From JBBQNY01 sp038255255 (GTDB taxonomy: Bacteria > Pseudomonadota > Gammaproteobacteria > Xanthomonadales > Ahniellaceae): 34,505 nucleotides of DNA. The notes below the pieces were generated by a model. It was not told where the DNA came from. It did no database searches and was given only the letters and a program-made list of their open reading frames with translations. The position numbers and the translations under genes were made by a program. The number at the start of each line of letters is the position of its first letter. Position 1 is the stretch's first letter. The DNA lies in contig JBBSLL010000031.1 of the NCBI GenBank assembly GCA_038255255.1, positions 1 through 34,505 of the forward strand, written 5' to 3'. This document shows, piece by piece, positions 23,665 through 31,520 of the stretch.

Positions 23665-24335
23665 ATCGGCCTTGGCGGGTCGCGCGGCGGGTCGCGTGGC
23701 GGTCCGCGATGCTGCGGAATGCGGTGCCACGCCAGCAACAGCAACACTCCCGTGAGCGCACCGCCCAGGTGCGCGAAATGCGCGATCCCCGTTGAAACGC
23801 GCCCCAACCCAAGCGCGAGGTCCGCGCCGATGAACAGCAGTACGAGCAGCCATGCCGGCATCGGAATCGGCGGGAACACCAGCATCATGCGGGCCCGCGG
23901 GAAGAACATCGCGAACGCGATGAGCACGCCGTAGATACCGCCCGACGCACCCACGGTCGGCGTCATCGCCTGCCCGGGTCCCGCCGGGGGCAGTGTCAGG
24001 AGCTGCGCAAGCGCCGAGCCGAGCACGCACGCCACGAAGAAAACCAGATAGCGACGTGCACCGAGCCGGTGCTCCACTGCCCCGCCGAAACTCCACAGCG
24101 CAATGCTGTTGAACAGCAGGTGCATGAAGCCGCCGTGCAACAGCGCGTAGGTCAGCACCTGCCAGGGTTGAAAGGCGAGCCGGAAAGGCGCGCCGTCGAC
24201 CAGGATGGTCCGGTCAAGGTCGAAGGGCCACAGCGCGAACCAGGCGAGCACGGCCTCTTCCCGCCACTGCTGGAATGCGAACCCCAGCACCATCGCGATG
24301 AGCAGGGCTCGAGTAACCGGCGTCAGTGGCGGCAT
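23661..24335 (-). CDS. Rhomboid family intramembrane serine protease
   Basis: A 224-residue membrane protein with about six helices. The catalytic serine is S131 in GASGGIYG, and the catalytic histidine is probably H189 in HFAHLGG, matching the GlpG Ser-His dyad. The loop helix WQVLTYALLHGGFMHLLFNSIALWSFG is typical of the family (the HxxxHxxxN oxyanion helix). The protein would cleave membrane-anchored substrates. The C-terminus is a short Pro/Arg tail with a repeated RDPP unit. The start overlaps the end of the alkyltransferase-like gene by 13 bp, implying co-transcription. The TAG stop lies in a GTAG repeat. Confidence 0.93.
   Translation of the reverse strand: MPPLTPVTRALLIAMVLGFAFQQWREEAVLAWFALWPFDLDRTILVDGAPFRLAFQPWQVLTYALLHGGFMHLLFNSIALWSFGGAVEHRLGARRYLVFFVACVLGSALAQLLTLPPAGPGQAMTPTVGASGGIYGVLIAFAMFFPRARMMLVFPPIPMPAWLLVLLFIGADLALGLGRVSTGIAHFAHLGGALTGVLLLLAWHRIPQHRGPPRDPPRDPPRPM
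23674..23709 (-). repeat. Three 12-bp tandem units in the rhomboid C-terminal tail
   Basis: Two near-identical 12-bp units (GGCGGGTCGCGC and GGCGGGTCGCGT on the plus strand) and a diverged third. On the coding strand they give the RGPP/RDPP/RDPP tail of the rhomboid protease. Copy number may vary between strains. Confidence 0.75.
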
Positions 24336-24745
24336 GTTTCGGATTTCCGCCCGGAACCCGCCCTGTTCCGGGCGTCATCACCTGCTCCGCGCTTCCCCGC
24401 GAGCGCAGGTTTCCACAGCAGTGCGTCGAGATCGGAGGCCCCACCGCGCGACGCCAATGGAAAGGCGCCGTGGTTGCCGGGGAGCAATCCTTCCGCTGCG
24501 AGTCGCGCCCGCTGTTCACTCCACTCGAAGCTTCCCTCCGCGAACGCGCTGCGTCCGTCGGCGCGGACAATGCGATGCCACGGCAGGTCCACTCCGGCGT
24601 TGCGCAGCACCCAGCCGACCAGGCGTGCACGACCCGGCACGCCCGCGGCGCGCGCAACGCCACCGTAGCTCTCGGTGCATCCCGCGGGCACGTCTTTTAT
24701 CGCGGCAATGATGGCGGCATGTACCCGCGGCGTCGTTTCCGGCAT
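24323..24745 (-). CDS. Alkyltransferase-like (ATL) DNA-repair protein, MGMT family
   Basis: A 140-residue protein with the MGMT C-terminal DNA-binding fold: AAIKDVPAGCTESYGGVARAAGVPGRARLVGWVLRN, then PWHRIVRADGRSAF. The methyl-acceptor motif PCHR is replaced by PWHR, the diagnostic change of ATL proteins (YbaZ, Atl1). These bind O6-alkylguanine without removing the group and direct nucleotide-excision repair to it. The start ATG at 24745 gives the family size; the open frame continues upstream to 25030 antiparallel to the next gene. The C-terminal 40 residues are Gly/Arg-rich and not typical. It is divergent from the 134-residue gene with 64 bp between starts. Confidence 0.9.
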   Translation of the reverse strand: MPETTPRVHAAIIAAIKDVPAGCTESYGGVARAAGVPGRARLVGWVLRNAGVDLPWHRIVRADGRSAFAEGSFEWSEQRARLAAEGLLPGNHGAFPLASRGGASDLDALLWKPALAGKRGAGDDARNRAGSGRKSETCRH

Positions 24746-24809
24746 GTCACGTGGCGTTTGGATCGGAACCGCTAGCATAGGGGTTCGATTCCAGTCACGG
24801 CTCCCTTTC

Positions 24810-25214
24810 ATGCATAGCTTCGAGGACCTGCGCGCCCAGCTCGGCAACCATCCGGGCATCGTCAACAGCGAGCCGTACCTGATCGGGATCGACATCCCTC
24901 TCGAAGGAGGCCGTAACCAGGGCGTGTTCCTCGCGGACCTGGAACACGAAGACGGCTCGCGGCTCCTGCGCATCTCGTCTCCGGTCGCACCGCTCGATGC
25001 GCTGGACGCATTGCGCTGCCTGCGCTTCAACTGGGCCCAGCGGGTCGGATTTCTCGCGGCCGGCGAACTGGATGGCCGCGATTACCTTCACGTCTGCGAG
25101 AACCGGCATTATCGTGCGCTGCACGCCGAGGACGTCGACGGGCTGCTCGTGGAAATTGCGGATCTTGCCGATCGTCTGGAAAGCCTCCTCACGGAAGGCC
25201 GCGACCACGCCTGA
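24810..25214 (+). CDS. Unrecognised 134-residue acidic protein
   Basis: Not recognised. The product is acidic and soluble, without signal peptide or membrane segment. It begins MHSFEDLRAQLGNHPGIVNSEPYLIGIDIPLEGG and has a predicted beta-rich middle (GVFLADLEHEDGSRLLRISSPVAPL) and C-terminal helices (DVDGLLVEIADLADRLESLLTE). The size and alpha-beta-alpha order resemble the CesT/YbjN chaperone-like fold, but no motif proves that. The start ATG at 24810 lacks a strong ribosome site; the frame is open upstream to 24675. Codon use matches its neighbours. Confidence 0.7.
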   Translation: MHSFEDLRAQLGNHPGIVNSEPYLIGIDIPLEGGRNQGVFLADLEHEDGSRLLRISSPVAPLDALDALRCLRFNWAQRVGFLAAGELDGRDYLHVCENRHYRALHAEDVDGLLVEIADLADRLESLLTEGRDHA

Positions 25215-25441
25215 CGCAAACCGCCGGGTTTGTGACGGCACGCGGAATGGCGCCCACGCAGCGCATCAGGGCGGCAAAAACGCTGTGTTAACCTTCGGCT
25301 CCCTTCCCCAGTGCCCGCCCAGTTTGAGACCCCGAGGTCCCGAGGCACGCGCCCAGCCCGCAACGCCGTGGGCTCCCGCCCAGGCTCCCCCGACTTGGCA
25401 CGCTGCGATTCATCCAGCCGCCGCGATCATGCGTGACGCGC

Positions 25442-26743
25442 ATGTCCATTGAACTCGTCGTGGTTTTCCTGCTGATTCTGTTCAACGGCTTCTTCGCATT
25501 GTCGGAGATGGCCGTGATGACGTCGCGCAAGAGCCGGCTGCGACAGAAGGCGCAGACCGACAAGCGCGCGCAGGCGGCACTCGACCTGGCCGAAGCCCCG
25601 GACCGGTTCCTGTCCGCCATCCAGGTGTGGATTTCCCTGCTCGGCATCCTGACCGGCTACTTCGGCGGCGCTTCCCTGTCGAAGCTGCTGGAGACCAAGC
25701 TCGAGCGTATCCCGCTGCTCGTCGAGTACGCCGAGGGGCTCAGCGTCGCGGTGAGCGTGGGCCTCATCCTGGTTGTCTCGGTCGTACTGGGAGAACTGGT
25801 TCCCAAACGTCTTGCGACGCTGCGGCCGGAGCGCGTGGCGACGCACGTCGCTGCTCCCATGAAGTTCCTCGCGAGCGTCGCCAAGCCCGCAGTCATCTTC
25901 CTGTCATGGGCCACCGGACTGCTGCTGCGGCTGATGGGCGCGCATCGGCTCGGCTCGGGCAAGATTTCGGAAGAGGAAATCAAGTTGCTGGTGGCCGAAA
26001 GCCACGAACAGGGCGTCATCGACGACGACGAGCGCAAGATGGTCAATCGCGTGCTGACGCTCGGCGATCGCAGCGTCGACAGCCTGATGACGCCGCGCAA
26101 CCGGATCGTCTGGCTGGATGTCGAGTCGAGCTGGGAGGAAAACCTTGCGCTCATGCGTGCCGAACCCCACTCGAAATTTCCGCTCTGCCGCGGCAACGAG
26201 CAGGATGTGATCGGCGTGGTCGACGTCAAGCGCCTCATGGGCGTCGTGGGCGAGCCGGACCTCGCGGCGCTCTCCCATCCGCCGCTGTTCGTGCCCGACA
26301 CCGCGCCGGCGTTGCGGCTCGTGGAGCGATTCCGCGACGTCGACTCTTCGCTGGCGCTGGTGGTCGATGAGTACGGCGAGATCCAGGGAATCGCAACCCT
26401 CAATGACGTATTCGCCGCCGTTGTCGGCCGTCTCGCGTCGCAGTCGGAGACGAGCGACGATTCCGTAGTGCGACGCGAGGACGGCAGCTGGTTGATCGAC
26501 GCGAGCCTCGGGACGGACGACCTGCGCGAATTGCTCGGCGTGGGGGAACTGCCCCAGGAATCCGAACACGAATTCCGCACTGCTGCGGGCCTGCTCATGA
26601 CCCAGTTCGGACGCATCCCCAAGGTCGGCGAATATTTCGAATGGAGCGGATACCGCTTCGAGGTCGTCGACCTCGACGGGGCCCGCATCGACAAGATACT
26701 GATCAACCGTCTGGATACCGCGGTTGATGAGGCAATCGCGTGA
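25442..26743 (+). CDS. DUF21-CBS-CorC membrane protein (hemolysin/CNNM family)
   Basis: A 433-residue protein with an N-terminal four-helix DUF21 domain (about 1-170; MSIELVVVFLLILFNGFFALSEMAV, FGGASLSKLL, VVLGELVPKRLAT), a CBS pair (about 195-330; SVDSLMTPRNRIVWLD, VVDEYGEIQGIATLNDVF) and a C-terminal CorC_HlyC domain. Relatives (YtfL/PaeA, CNNM) act in magnesium homeostasis or polyamine export; "hemolysin" is a historical label. The start ATG at 25442 is preferred; GTG at 25433 is an alternative, and neither has a clear Shine-Dalgarno. Its stop overlaps the exoD-like start by 4 bp (GTGA). Confidence 0.92.
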   Translation: MSIELVVVFLLILFNGFFALSEMAVMTSRKSRLRQKAQTDKRAQAALDLAEAPDRFLSAIQVWISLLGILTGYFGGASLSKLLETKLERIPLLVEYAEGLSVAVSVGLILVVSVVLGELVPKRLATLRPERVATHVAAPMKFLASVAKPAVIFLSWATGLLLRLMGAHRLGSGKISEEEIKLLVAESHEQGVIDDDERKMVNRVLTLGDRSVDSLMTPRNRIVWLDVESSWEENLALMRAEPHSKFPLCRGNEQDVIGVVDVKRLMGVVGEPDLAALSHPPLFVPDTAPALRLVERFRDVDSSLALVVDEYGEIQGIATLNDVFAAVVGRLASQSETSDDSVVRREDGSWLIDASLGTDDLRELLGVGELPQESEHEFRTAAGLLMTQFGRIPKVGEYFEWSGYRFEVVDLDGARIDKILINRLDTAVDEAIA

Positions 26744-27354
26744 TCGACCAGGTTCATGCCCACACACGCATCTCGGCGTTGCTGGTTGAACTTTCCGATG
26801 ACTCGGCGGGTGCGTTTTACCTGCGGCTCGGAAAGATCTTCGACTACGTCGGCGAACGCGGCTTCGGACTGGTCCTGTTACTGCTTGCGTTGCCCAACTT
26901 CATCCCCGCGCCCATCGGGGTGGGTGCGGTGACGGGACCGCTCGCGTCGTTCTGCGGGCTGCAGCTGCTGTTCGGACTCGAACGTCCGTGGATGCCGCGG
27001 CGCATGCGGTCCGTGCGGCTCAAGCGGTCGACCTTCCAGAAAACACTGAACGTCGTCGGCAAATTGCTGCGCGGCCTCGAGAAACTCTCCCGCCCGCGCT
27101 GGGATTCAATGGTCGGGCCCACCGCGCTCAGGATCACCGGGTTCCTGCTGGTCGGGCTCGGCATTGCGCTGGCCCTGCCCATTCCTTTCACCAACTATCC
27201 CTTCGGGGCGCTGCTGATCCTCCTGTCGATCGCCCTGATGGAACGCGATGGCGTGCTCATGGTGATCTGCTGGGGGCTCATGATCGCCTCGATGCTGGTC
27301 GCGGCCGGCCTCTCGGGTGCGGCGGTGGCGATGATCAGCCGCTGGATTGGCTGA
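26740..27354 (+). CDS. ExoD family membrane protein
   Basis: A 204-residue protein of the ExoD family (first described for exopolysaccharide synthesis in Sinorhizobium). The cytoplasmic start RISALLVELSDDSAGAFYLRLGKIFDYVGERGFGLVLLLLALPNFIPAPIGVG and the middle FGLERPWMPRRMRS are the family signatures. At least four membrane helices follow, ending PIPFTNYPFGALLILLSIALMERDG. The start is GTG at 26740, overlapping the stop of the CorC-like gene, so the two are translationally coupled. The 3' end overlaps the convergent GGDEF-EAL gene by 20 bp. The biochemical role is unknown. Confidence 0.9.
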   Translation: MIDQVHAHTRISALLVELSDDSAGAFYLRLGKIFDYVGERGFGLVLLLLALPNFIPAPIGVGAVTGPLASFCGLQLLFGLERPWMPRRMRSVRLKRSTFQKTLNVVGKLLRGLEKLSRPRWDSMVGPTALRITGFLLVGLGIALALPIPFTNYPFGALLILLSIALMERDGVLMVICWGLMIASMLVAAGLSGAAVAMISRWIG

Positions 27355-29536
27355 TGACCGGAGGCGGTCGGATTCCGCTGCGAACCGCGCTGCCGGGCCC
27401 CGCACCGAGGTAGACGAGGAAGTCTGCGGCATTCATCGGGTAGCCGAGCCAGTACCCCTGCACCATGTCGCAGTTGAGGTCGGCCAGCGCCTGCATCTGC
27501 GCGGGCGACTCGACGCCTTCCGCGATGCAGCGGATACCGAGGGAACGCGTCAGCGCGATGATGGCGCCGGTCAAGGCGCGATCGCTCCGGCTGTTGAGCA
27601 ATTCCTGGATGAAGCTCCGGTCGATCTTCACGCCCTCGACCGTGAGCGTGCGCAGGTGCGCAAGTCCGGAAAAACCGGTGCCGAAGTCGTCGAGCCAGAG
27701 CGGCACGCCAATCCGTGCCAGTGCTGCCAGCGTTGACTGGGACTCGGCATCGTTGCCGAGCAGGGCGCTTTCGGTCAGCTCGATGTGGATCCGCTCGGCG
27801 GCCAACCCGTGTTCGTCGAGCGCGTCGGCGATGCGCCCCGGAAGGCTGCGTTGCTTGAGTTGGCGAACCGAAAAGTTCACGGAAGCCCAGAGCGGCTCTC
27901 CGTCCGCGCGCGCCGGCCAGCTGCGGTTGTCGCGACAGACGCGTCGCAGCGCGAATTCGCCGAGCTGCTCGATGAGGCCGAATTCCTCGGCGACCGCAAT
28001 GAACACGGCCGGCGAGATTTCGCCGCGTTCCGGGTGCTGCCAGCGCATCAGGCCCTCGGCGCCGATCACCTCCGAGCTCCGCAGGTCGACAATCGGCTGG
28101 TAGTGCATCTGCAGCGCATCGTTGAGCAGCGCGTGGCGCAGGTCCTGCTCAAGTCCGAGGCGATCCTCGGCCTGCTGCAGCATGTGGCGATTGAAGAAGC
28201 GATGGCCGTTCTTGCCGTGCATCTTGGCCTGGTACATCGCGACGTCGGCGTTGCGCAGCAGGGTCGGCGCGTCCTCCGCATCGTCGGGAAACAGCGCGAT
28301 ACCGACGCTGACGTTGAGCACCACCGGACGTGCCTCGGTCGCCAGTGGCAGTCGCAGCAGGTCGAGGGTAAGTTGCGCCATGCGGCGCGCGCGCTCGCGC
28401 ACATCCTTGCCGATCAGCACCACCACGAACTCGTCGCCGCCGAAACGCGCCGCCAGTTCATCATCGGCCTGGCGATCCACGCCCTCATCGACGCGGGACT
28501 CGTCGCGGGCACGCACGATGCGCTCCGCCACCTGCACGAGCACGCGATCGCCAGACTCGTGGCCGAGCGTGTCGTTGATGCGCTTGAAGTCATCGAGGTC
28601 GACGAACAGCAGCGCAGCTCGCGAAGACTCGCCGCGGACCTGTTCCAGGATCCTGGGCAGCGAATCGCGCAAGGCCAGGCGATTACCGAGCCCGGTCAGC
28701 GCATCGCGATATGCCAACGCGCGGATCTGCCGGTCGTAGTCGCCGAGGCTGCTGCTCATCCGCGAGAATGCCTGCTGCAGGTCGCCGATCTCGTCGCTGC
28801 GCCGCGCATCGATGTTGATCTCGAAGCGCCCCTGTTCGATCTCGCGGGCATGGTCTGCCAGTTCGCGCAGCGGCTGCACCACCTTGCGCAAGGCGAGGAA
28901 AGATATGAACCCCGCCAGCAGGAGAATGCCCACGAGCGGCCAGGCGAGCGCGACGCGAGTACTCCGGTCGAGATCGCGCACGCGGCCGACCAGGTTGCGT
29001 TCGACCCTGGCAAGCTCCGCGTGAGCGGGAAGGCGCGACATACCGACCCGAACGCCGCCGATTCGATCGATGCCGAGGGCGAGTGGCTGCGTGATGTCGA
29101 CCAGCTTTGCGGAGGTCTGGACCAGCGTCGCGCTGGCAGCGGACGCCCGCGTCGCAAACGCGTCGTTCATGGATTTACCGAACGTGCCGATATCCTCGCT
29201 GCCGTCGTGGAGGATGTTGCCGTCGGCATCGAACACGATCACGTAAGCCACATCGCCCTGCTCGACCGCCGCGCGGCTGATGCGCCCGATGGCCCCGAGG
29301 TCGAGAAAATAGACGGGGTTCGCGAGCTGCTGGGCAAGCAGCCGTGCTGCAGCTCTCCCTTGGCTCGCCAGCGCTTCCTCGTTAGCCGCCGAGATAGTGT
29401 CGAGGTTGGTGCGCACCATGCCGTGGAACGCACGCTGGTATGCGAGCCACCCGACCGTGGCCACGAGACCGACCGCGAACAGCGACAGGGCCATCACCAA
29501 GGTCAGACGAAGACTCAGTCCCATGCGCATGCTCAT
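27335..29536 (-). CDS. Membrane HAMP-GGDEF-EAL protein (c-di-GMP cyclase/phosphodiesterase)
   Basis: A 733-residue protein: helix about 10-32, periplasmic domain about 33-194, second helix about 195-217, HAMP about 217-270, GGDEF domain about 275-440 and EAL domain about 455-715. The cyclase signature GGDEF is intact at 366-370. The RxxD inhibitory site is not in the usual place; an insertion of about 10 acidic residues precedes GGDEF. In the EAL domain the first motif reads EGLMR (E494). The other catalytic signatures are present: NFSVRQL, IELTESAL, LDDFGTGFSG, VKIDRSFI, IAEGVES and QGYWLG. Both activities are therefore plausible. It starts with ATGA overlap of the PhnD-like gene, which suggests periplasmic control by that protein. 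The C-terminal overlap with exoD is 20 bp. Confidence 0.94.
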   Translation of the reverse strand: MSMRMGLSLRLTLVMALSLFAVGLVATVGWLAYQRAFHGMVRTNLDTISAANEEALASQGRAAARLLAQQLANPVYFLDLGAIGRISRAAVEQGDVAYVIVFDADGNILHDGSEDIGTFGKSMNDAFATRASAASATLVQTSAKLVDITQPLALGIDRIGGVRVGMSRLPAHAELARVERNLVGRVRDLDRSTRVALAWPLVGILLLAGFISFLALRKVVQPLRELADHAREIEQGRFEINIDARRSDEIGDLQQAFSRMSSSLGDYDRQIRALAYRDALTGLGNRLALRDSLPRILEQVRGESSRAALLFVDLDDFKRINDTLGHESGDRVLVQVAERIVRARDESRVDEGVDRQADDELAARFGGDEFVVVLIGKDVRERARRMAQLTLDLLRLPLATEARPVVLNVSVGIALFPDDAEDAPTLLRNADVAMYQAKMHGKNGHRFFNRHMLQQAEDRLGLEQDLRHALLNDALQMHYQPIVDLRSSEVIGAEGLMRWQHPERGEISPAVFIAVAEEFGLIEQLGEFALRRVCRDNRSWPARADGEPLWASVNFSVRQLKQRSLPGRIADALDEHGLAAERIHIELTESALLGNDAESQSTLAALARIGVPLWLDDFGTGFSGLAHLRTLTVEGVKIDRSFIQELLNSRSDRALTGAIIALTRSLGIRCIAEGVESPAQMQALADLNCDMVQGYWLGYPMNAADFLVYLGAGPGSAVRSGIRPPPVISQSSG

Positions 29537-30507
29537 TCGACCTCGGCCCGGATTCGCACGATGGATCGGCGCAGCGATGCGAGTCTCGCGGACTGCTCGG
29601 GGCTGATCGGGTCGAACCGGTCCGTTCCGAAAAAAGCTTTGAGCGCAGGGGCCGCGGCCGGGTCGCCCCCCGCTTCCAGCAGTACCTGGCGCAGGGCCAG
29701 CGCGAGACCAGGCTCGAGGTCTCCTCGAAACAACTCGAGGGCGCGTGGCATGGGTTCCGAAACATGAAACGTGACCAGGCTCTGGCGGAAGGATTCGGGC
29801 AAACGGTTGCGGTCGGCCCAGTCGGCATCGCTGTAGGCGCCGGCATCGACCAGTCGTTTCGCGACCCAGGTCGAGATATTGAATTCGGACCCGGCCAACA
29901 CGAATCCCATCACGTCGGGGGGCGGTCGGTCATAGGGTGAGGCGAGGATCAGGGGCGAGATACCCGCTCCCATCGCTTCGGCGAGCGGAACGAAGTAGGC
30001 GCTGGTCGAAGCCGGGCTCTGCAACGCGAGGCTGCGGCCGCGCAGGTCTGCCAGTGTGCGGATGTCGCTGTCCCGACGGGTGAAGAACACCGTCCGATAG
30101 CTGGATTTCCCACCCCGCACGTCGACCAGCTGCGCCACCGCGCCTGCGCGTTCCTCCAGCGCCATGGCAGCGCCAGCGGTCTCGCTGACCCAGTCGATCT
30201 TGCCGCGTCGCAGGTAACTCACCATGCGCTGCGCGTCCTGCGCCATGAGGAGTCGGCCGGCCCGTACGCCCAGCGGCTCGAGCTTCGCCACCACATAATC
30301 GAGTAGCGGCTTGAGTCGTTCGAAATCCCTCTGCGGGTCATTGCTCACGCGCCCGAGGACCAGAACCCGGCCCTGCACGATGGGCGCGGAGCTGACTGGC
30401 GCCGCGCTTGCCGCCGGCGCCACCTGGGCCGAAGCCAGGCCGCAGGACAGGCCCATCAGGATCAGCATCCCGTAGCAGCGACTAAACAATCGGGGACGCG
30501 GACTCAT
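29533..30507 (-). CDS. PhnD-like periplasmic solute-binding protein
   Basis: A 324-residue exported protein (signal LILMGLSCGLASA, cleavage before QVAP; the precursor starts at ATG 30507, with an alternative ATG at codon 14). The body is of the phosphate/phosphite/phosphonate-binding (PhnD) class II fold: VLVLGRVSNDPQRDFERLKPLLDYVVAKLE, DWVSETAGAAMAL, then the anion-site-like SPASTSAYFVPLAEAMG, and a second half with VMGFVLAGSEFNISTW. No ABC permease or ATPase is nearby. Instead its stop overlaps the GGDEF-EAL start by 4 bp. It therefore probably serves as a ligand sensor for that protein rather than for uptake. The ligand is unknown. Confidence 0.88.
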   Translation of the reverse strand: MSPRPRLFSRCYGMLILMGLSCGLASAQVAPAASAAPVSSAPIVQGRVLVLGRVSNDPQRDFERLKPLLDYVVAKLEPLGVRAGRLLMAQDAQRMVSYLRRGKIDWVSETAGAAMALEERAGAVAQLVDVRGGKSSYRTVFFTRRDSDIRTLADLRGRSLALQSPASTSAYFVPLAEAMGAGISPLILASPYDRPPPDVMGFVLAGSEFNISTWVAKRLVDAGAYSDADWADRNRLPESFRQSLVTFHVSEPMPRALELFRGDLEPGLALALRQVLLEAGGDPAAAPALKAFFGTDRFDPISPEQSARLASLRRSIVRIRAEVE

Positions 30508-30534
30508 GCGGGGTCACATCGTGGAAGTGGCCGA

Positions 30535-30540
30535 AGTATA
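30535..30540 (-). promoter_or_regulatory. Candidate -10 element for the PhnD-GGDEF-EAL operon
   Basis: Minus-strand TATACT, 5 of 6 matches to the -10 consensus, lies 27 nt before the ATG at 30507, in the 64-bp gap after trmJ. No convincing -35 is seen at 17 bp. The same hexamer occurs before rsfS. Confidence 0.35.
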
Positions 30541-30571
30541 GGCGGCTTGCAGTGCTTGCAGCGGTCCCGAT

Positions 30572-31423
30572 TCAACGTGGCGGATGACGTGGCCGGATGG
30601 GCCGGGGTTCCACCCCCGACAGGGTCGCGACCCGCTCCACGTCACTGAGGATGCCGCGCAACAGGGCGACTTCACTGCTGGTCATGCGCGCGCGCTGGCA
30701 GAGCCTGCGCAAGCGGCGCAACAAGGTGTCGGGTACGCGTCCCTTGAAGAAATCCACCGCGAACAGTGCCTGTTCGAGATGGACGGCGAAACCCTCGAAT
30801 TGTTCCGCAGTGGCGGCTTGCGACAGCGCAGGGTCGGTGCGCGCGTCGTCGCGCGGCGCGGCGCCGGATCTTCGCCCGGATTCGGCGAGCCCAAGCGCGG
30901 CCACCCGCAGCTCGTAAGCGAGCACCTGTACCGCCGACGCGAGGTTGAGGGACGGATACGTCGGGTCCGCCTCGATGTGCACCTGCGCTGCGCACCGGGC
31001 GAGTTCCTGGTTGGTCAGTCCGGTGCGCTCGTTGCCGAACACCAGCGCAACCGTTTTCGAACACGCCTCTTCCAGAATTACCTGCGCGGCGACGCGTGGC
31101 GACAGCTGCGGAAGGCTCACCGTGCGACTGCGCGCGGTACAGCCATAAACGCGGGCACAGTCCGCAACCGCATCGTCGAGGGTCTGCACCTGTCGAGCGC
31201 CGTCGAGCAGGTCCAGCGCACCCGCAGCCAGGGCACGCGCCGAGTCGTCAATAGGCCGCTGGGGCGCGACCAGGCAGAGATCGCGGAGGCCCATGGTGCG
31301 CATGGCGCGAGCAGAAGCACCGATGTTGCCCGCGTGCGACGTGCGGACCAGGACGATGCGCACGTTGCGGAGGCGGGCGTTGGCCGCGCAATCCTCCGTG
31401 TCGACGGGAAGCTCGAGGGCCAC
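30572..31423 (-). CDS. trmJ: tRNA (cytidine/uridine-32 2'-O) methyltransferase TrmJ
   Basis: SPOUT-class enzyme that methylates the 2'-OH of C32/U32 in the anticodon loop. The SpoU-type N-terminal domain includes VRIVLVRTSHAGNIGASARAMRTMGL, then LVFGNERTGLTNQEL and PSLNLASAVQVLAYELR (knot and SAM site). The C-terminal extension with ALFAVDFFKGRVPDTLLRRLRRLCQRARMTSSEVALLRGIL is characteristic of TrmJ. The frame begins at GTG 31423 directly after an in-frame stop; GTG at 31363 (VRIVLV) would fit the family N-terminus better. It is divergent from suhB, the same pairing as in E. coli. Confidence 0.95.
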   Translation of the reverse strand: MALELPVDTEDCAANARLRNVRIVLVRTSHAGNIGASARAMRTMGLRDLCLVAPQRPIDDSARALAAGALDLLDGARQVQTLDDAVADCARVYGCTARSRTVSLPQLSPRVAAQVILEEACSKTVALVFGNERTGLTNQELARCAAQVHIEADPTYPSLNLASAVQVLAYELRVAALGLAESGRRSGAAPRDDARTDPALSQAATAEQFEGFAVHLEQALFAVDFFKGRVPDTLLRRLRRLCQRARMTSSEVALLRGILSDVERVATLSGVEPRPIRPRHPPR

Positions 31424-31464
31424 GTGCTAGGCTGCGCGCCGCGATCCGCGCGGTCGCGAGTTCC

Positions 31465-31470
31465 TTGACA
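31465..31470 (+). promoter_or_regulatory. Candidate -35 element for suhB
   Basis: A perfect TTGACA lies 50 bp upstream of the suhB start in the trmJ-suhB divergent gap. The expected -10 position (about 31488) reads ATCGTC, a weak match, so the promoter call is tentative. Confidence 0.25.
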
Positions 31471-31520
31471 GCCGTTCACCGACGCAGATCGTCACAGGGT
31501 CATCCCGGAGTGTTTTCGAC

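Noticed and set aside
24780..24800. A GGTTCGATTCC segment resembling a tRNA T-arm.
   Set aside because: No acceptor, D or anticodon stems can be drawn around it, and it overlaps the divergent promoter region of the ATL and hypothetical genes.
25217..25230. Small CAAACC/GGTTTG hairpin after the 134-residue gene as a terminator.
   Set aside because: The stem is only six base pairs and no T-tract follows.
27785..29767. A 660-codon plus-strand frame opposite the GGDEF-EAL gene.
   Set aside because: It is a shadow of the minus-strand gene, which has complete HAMP, GGDEF and EAL motifs.
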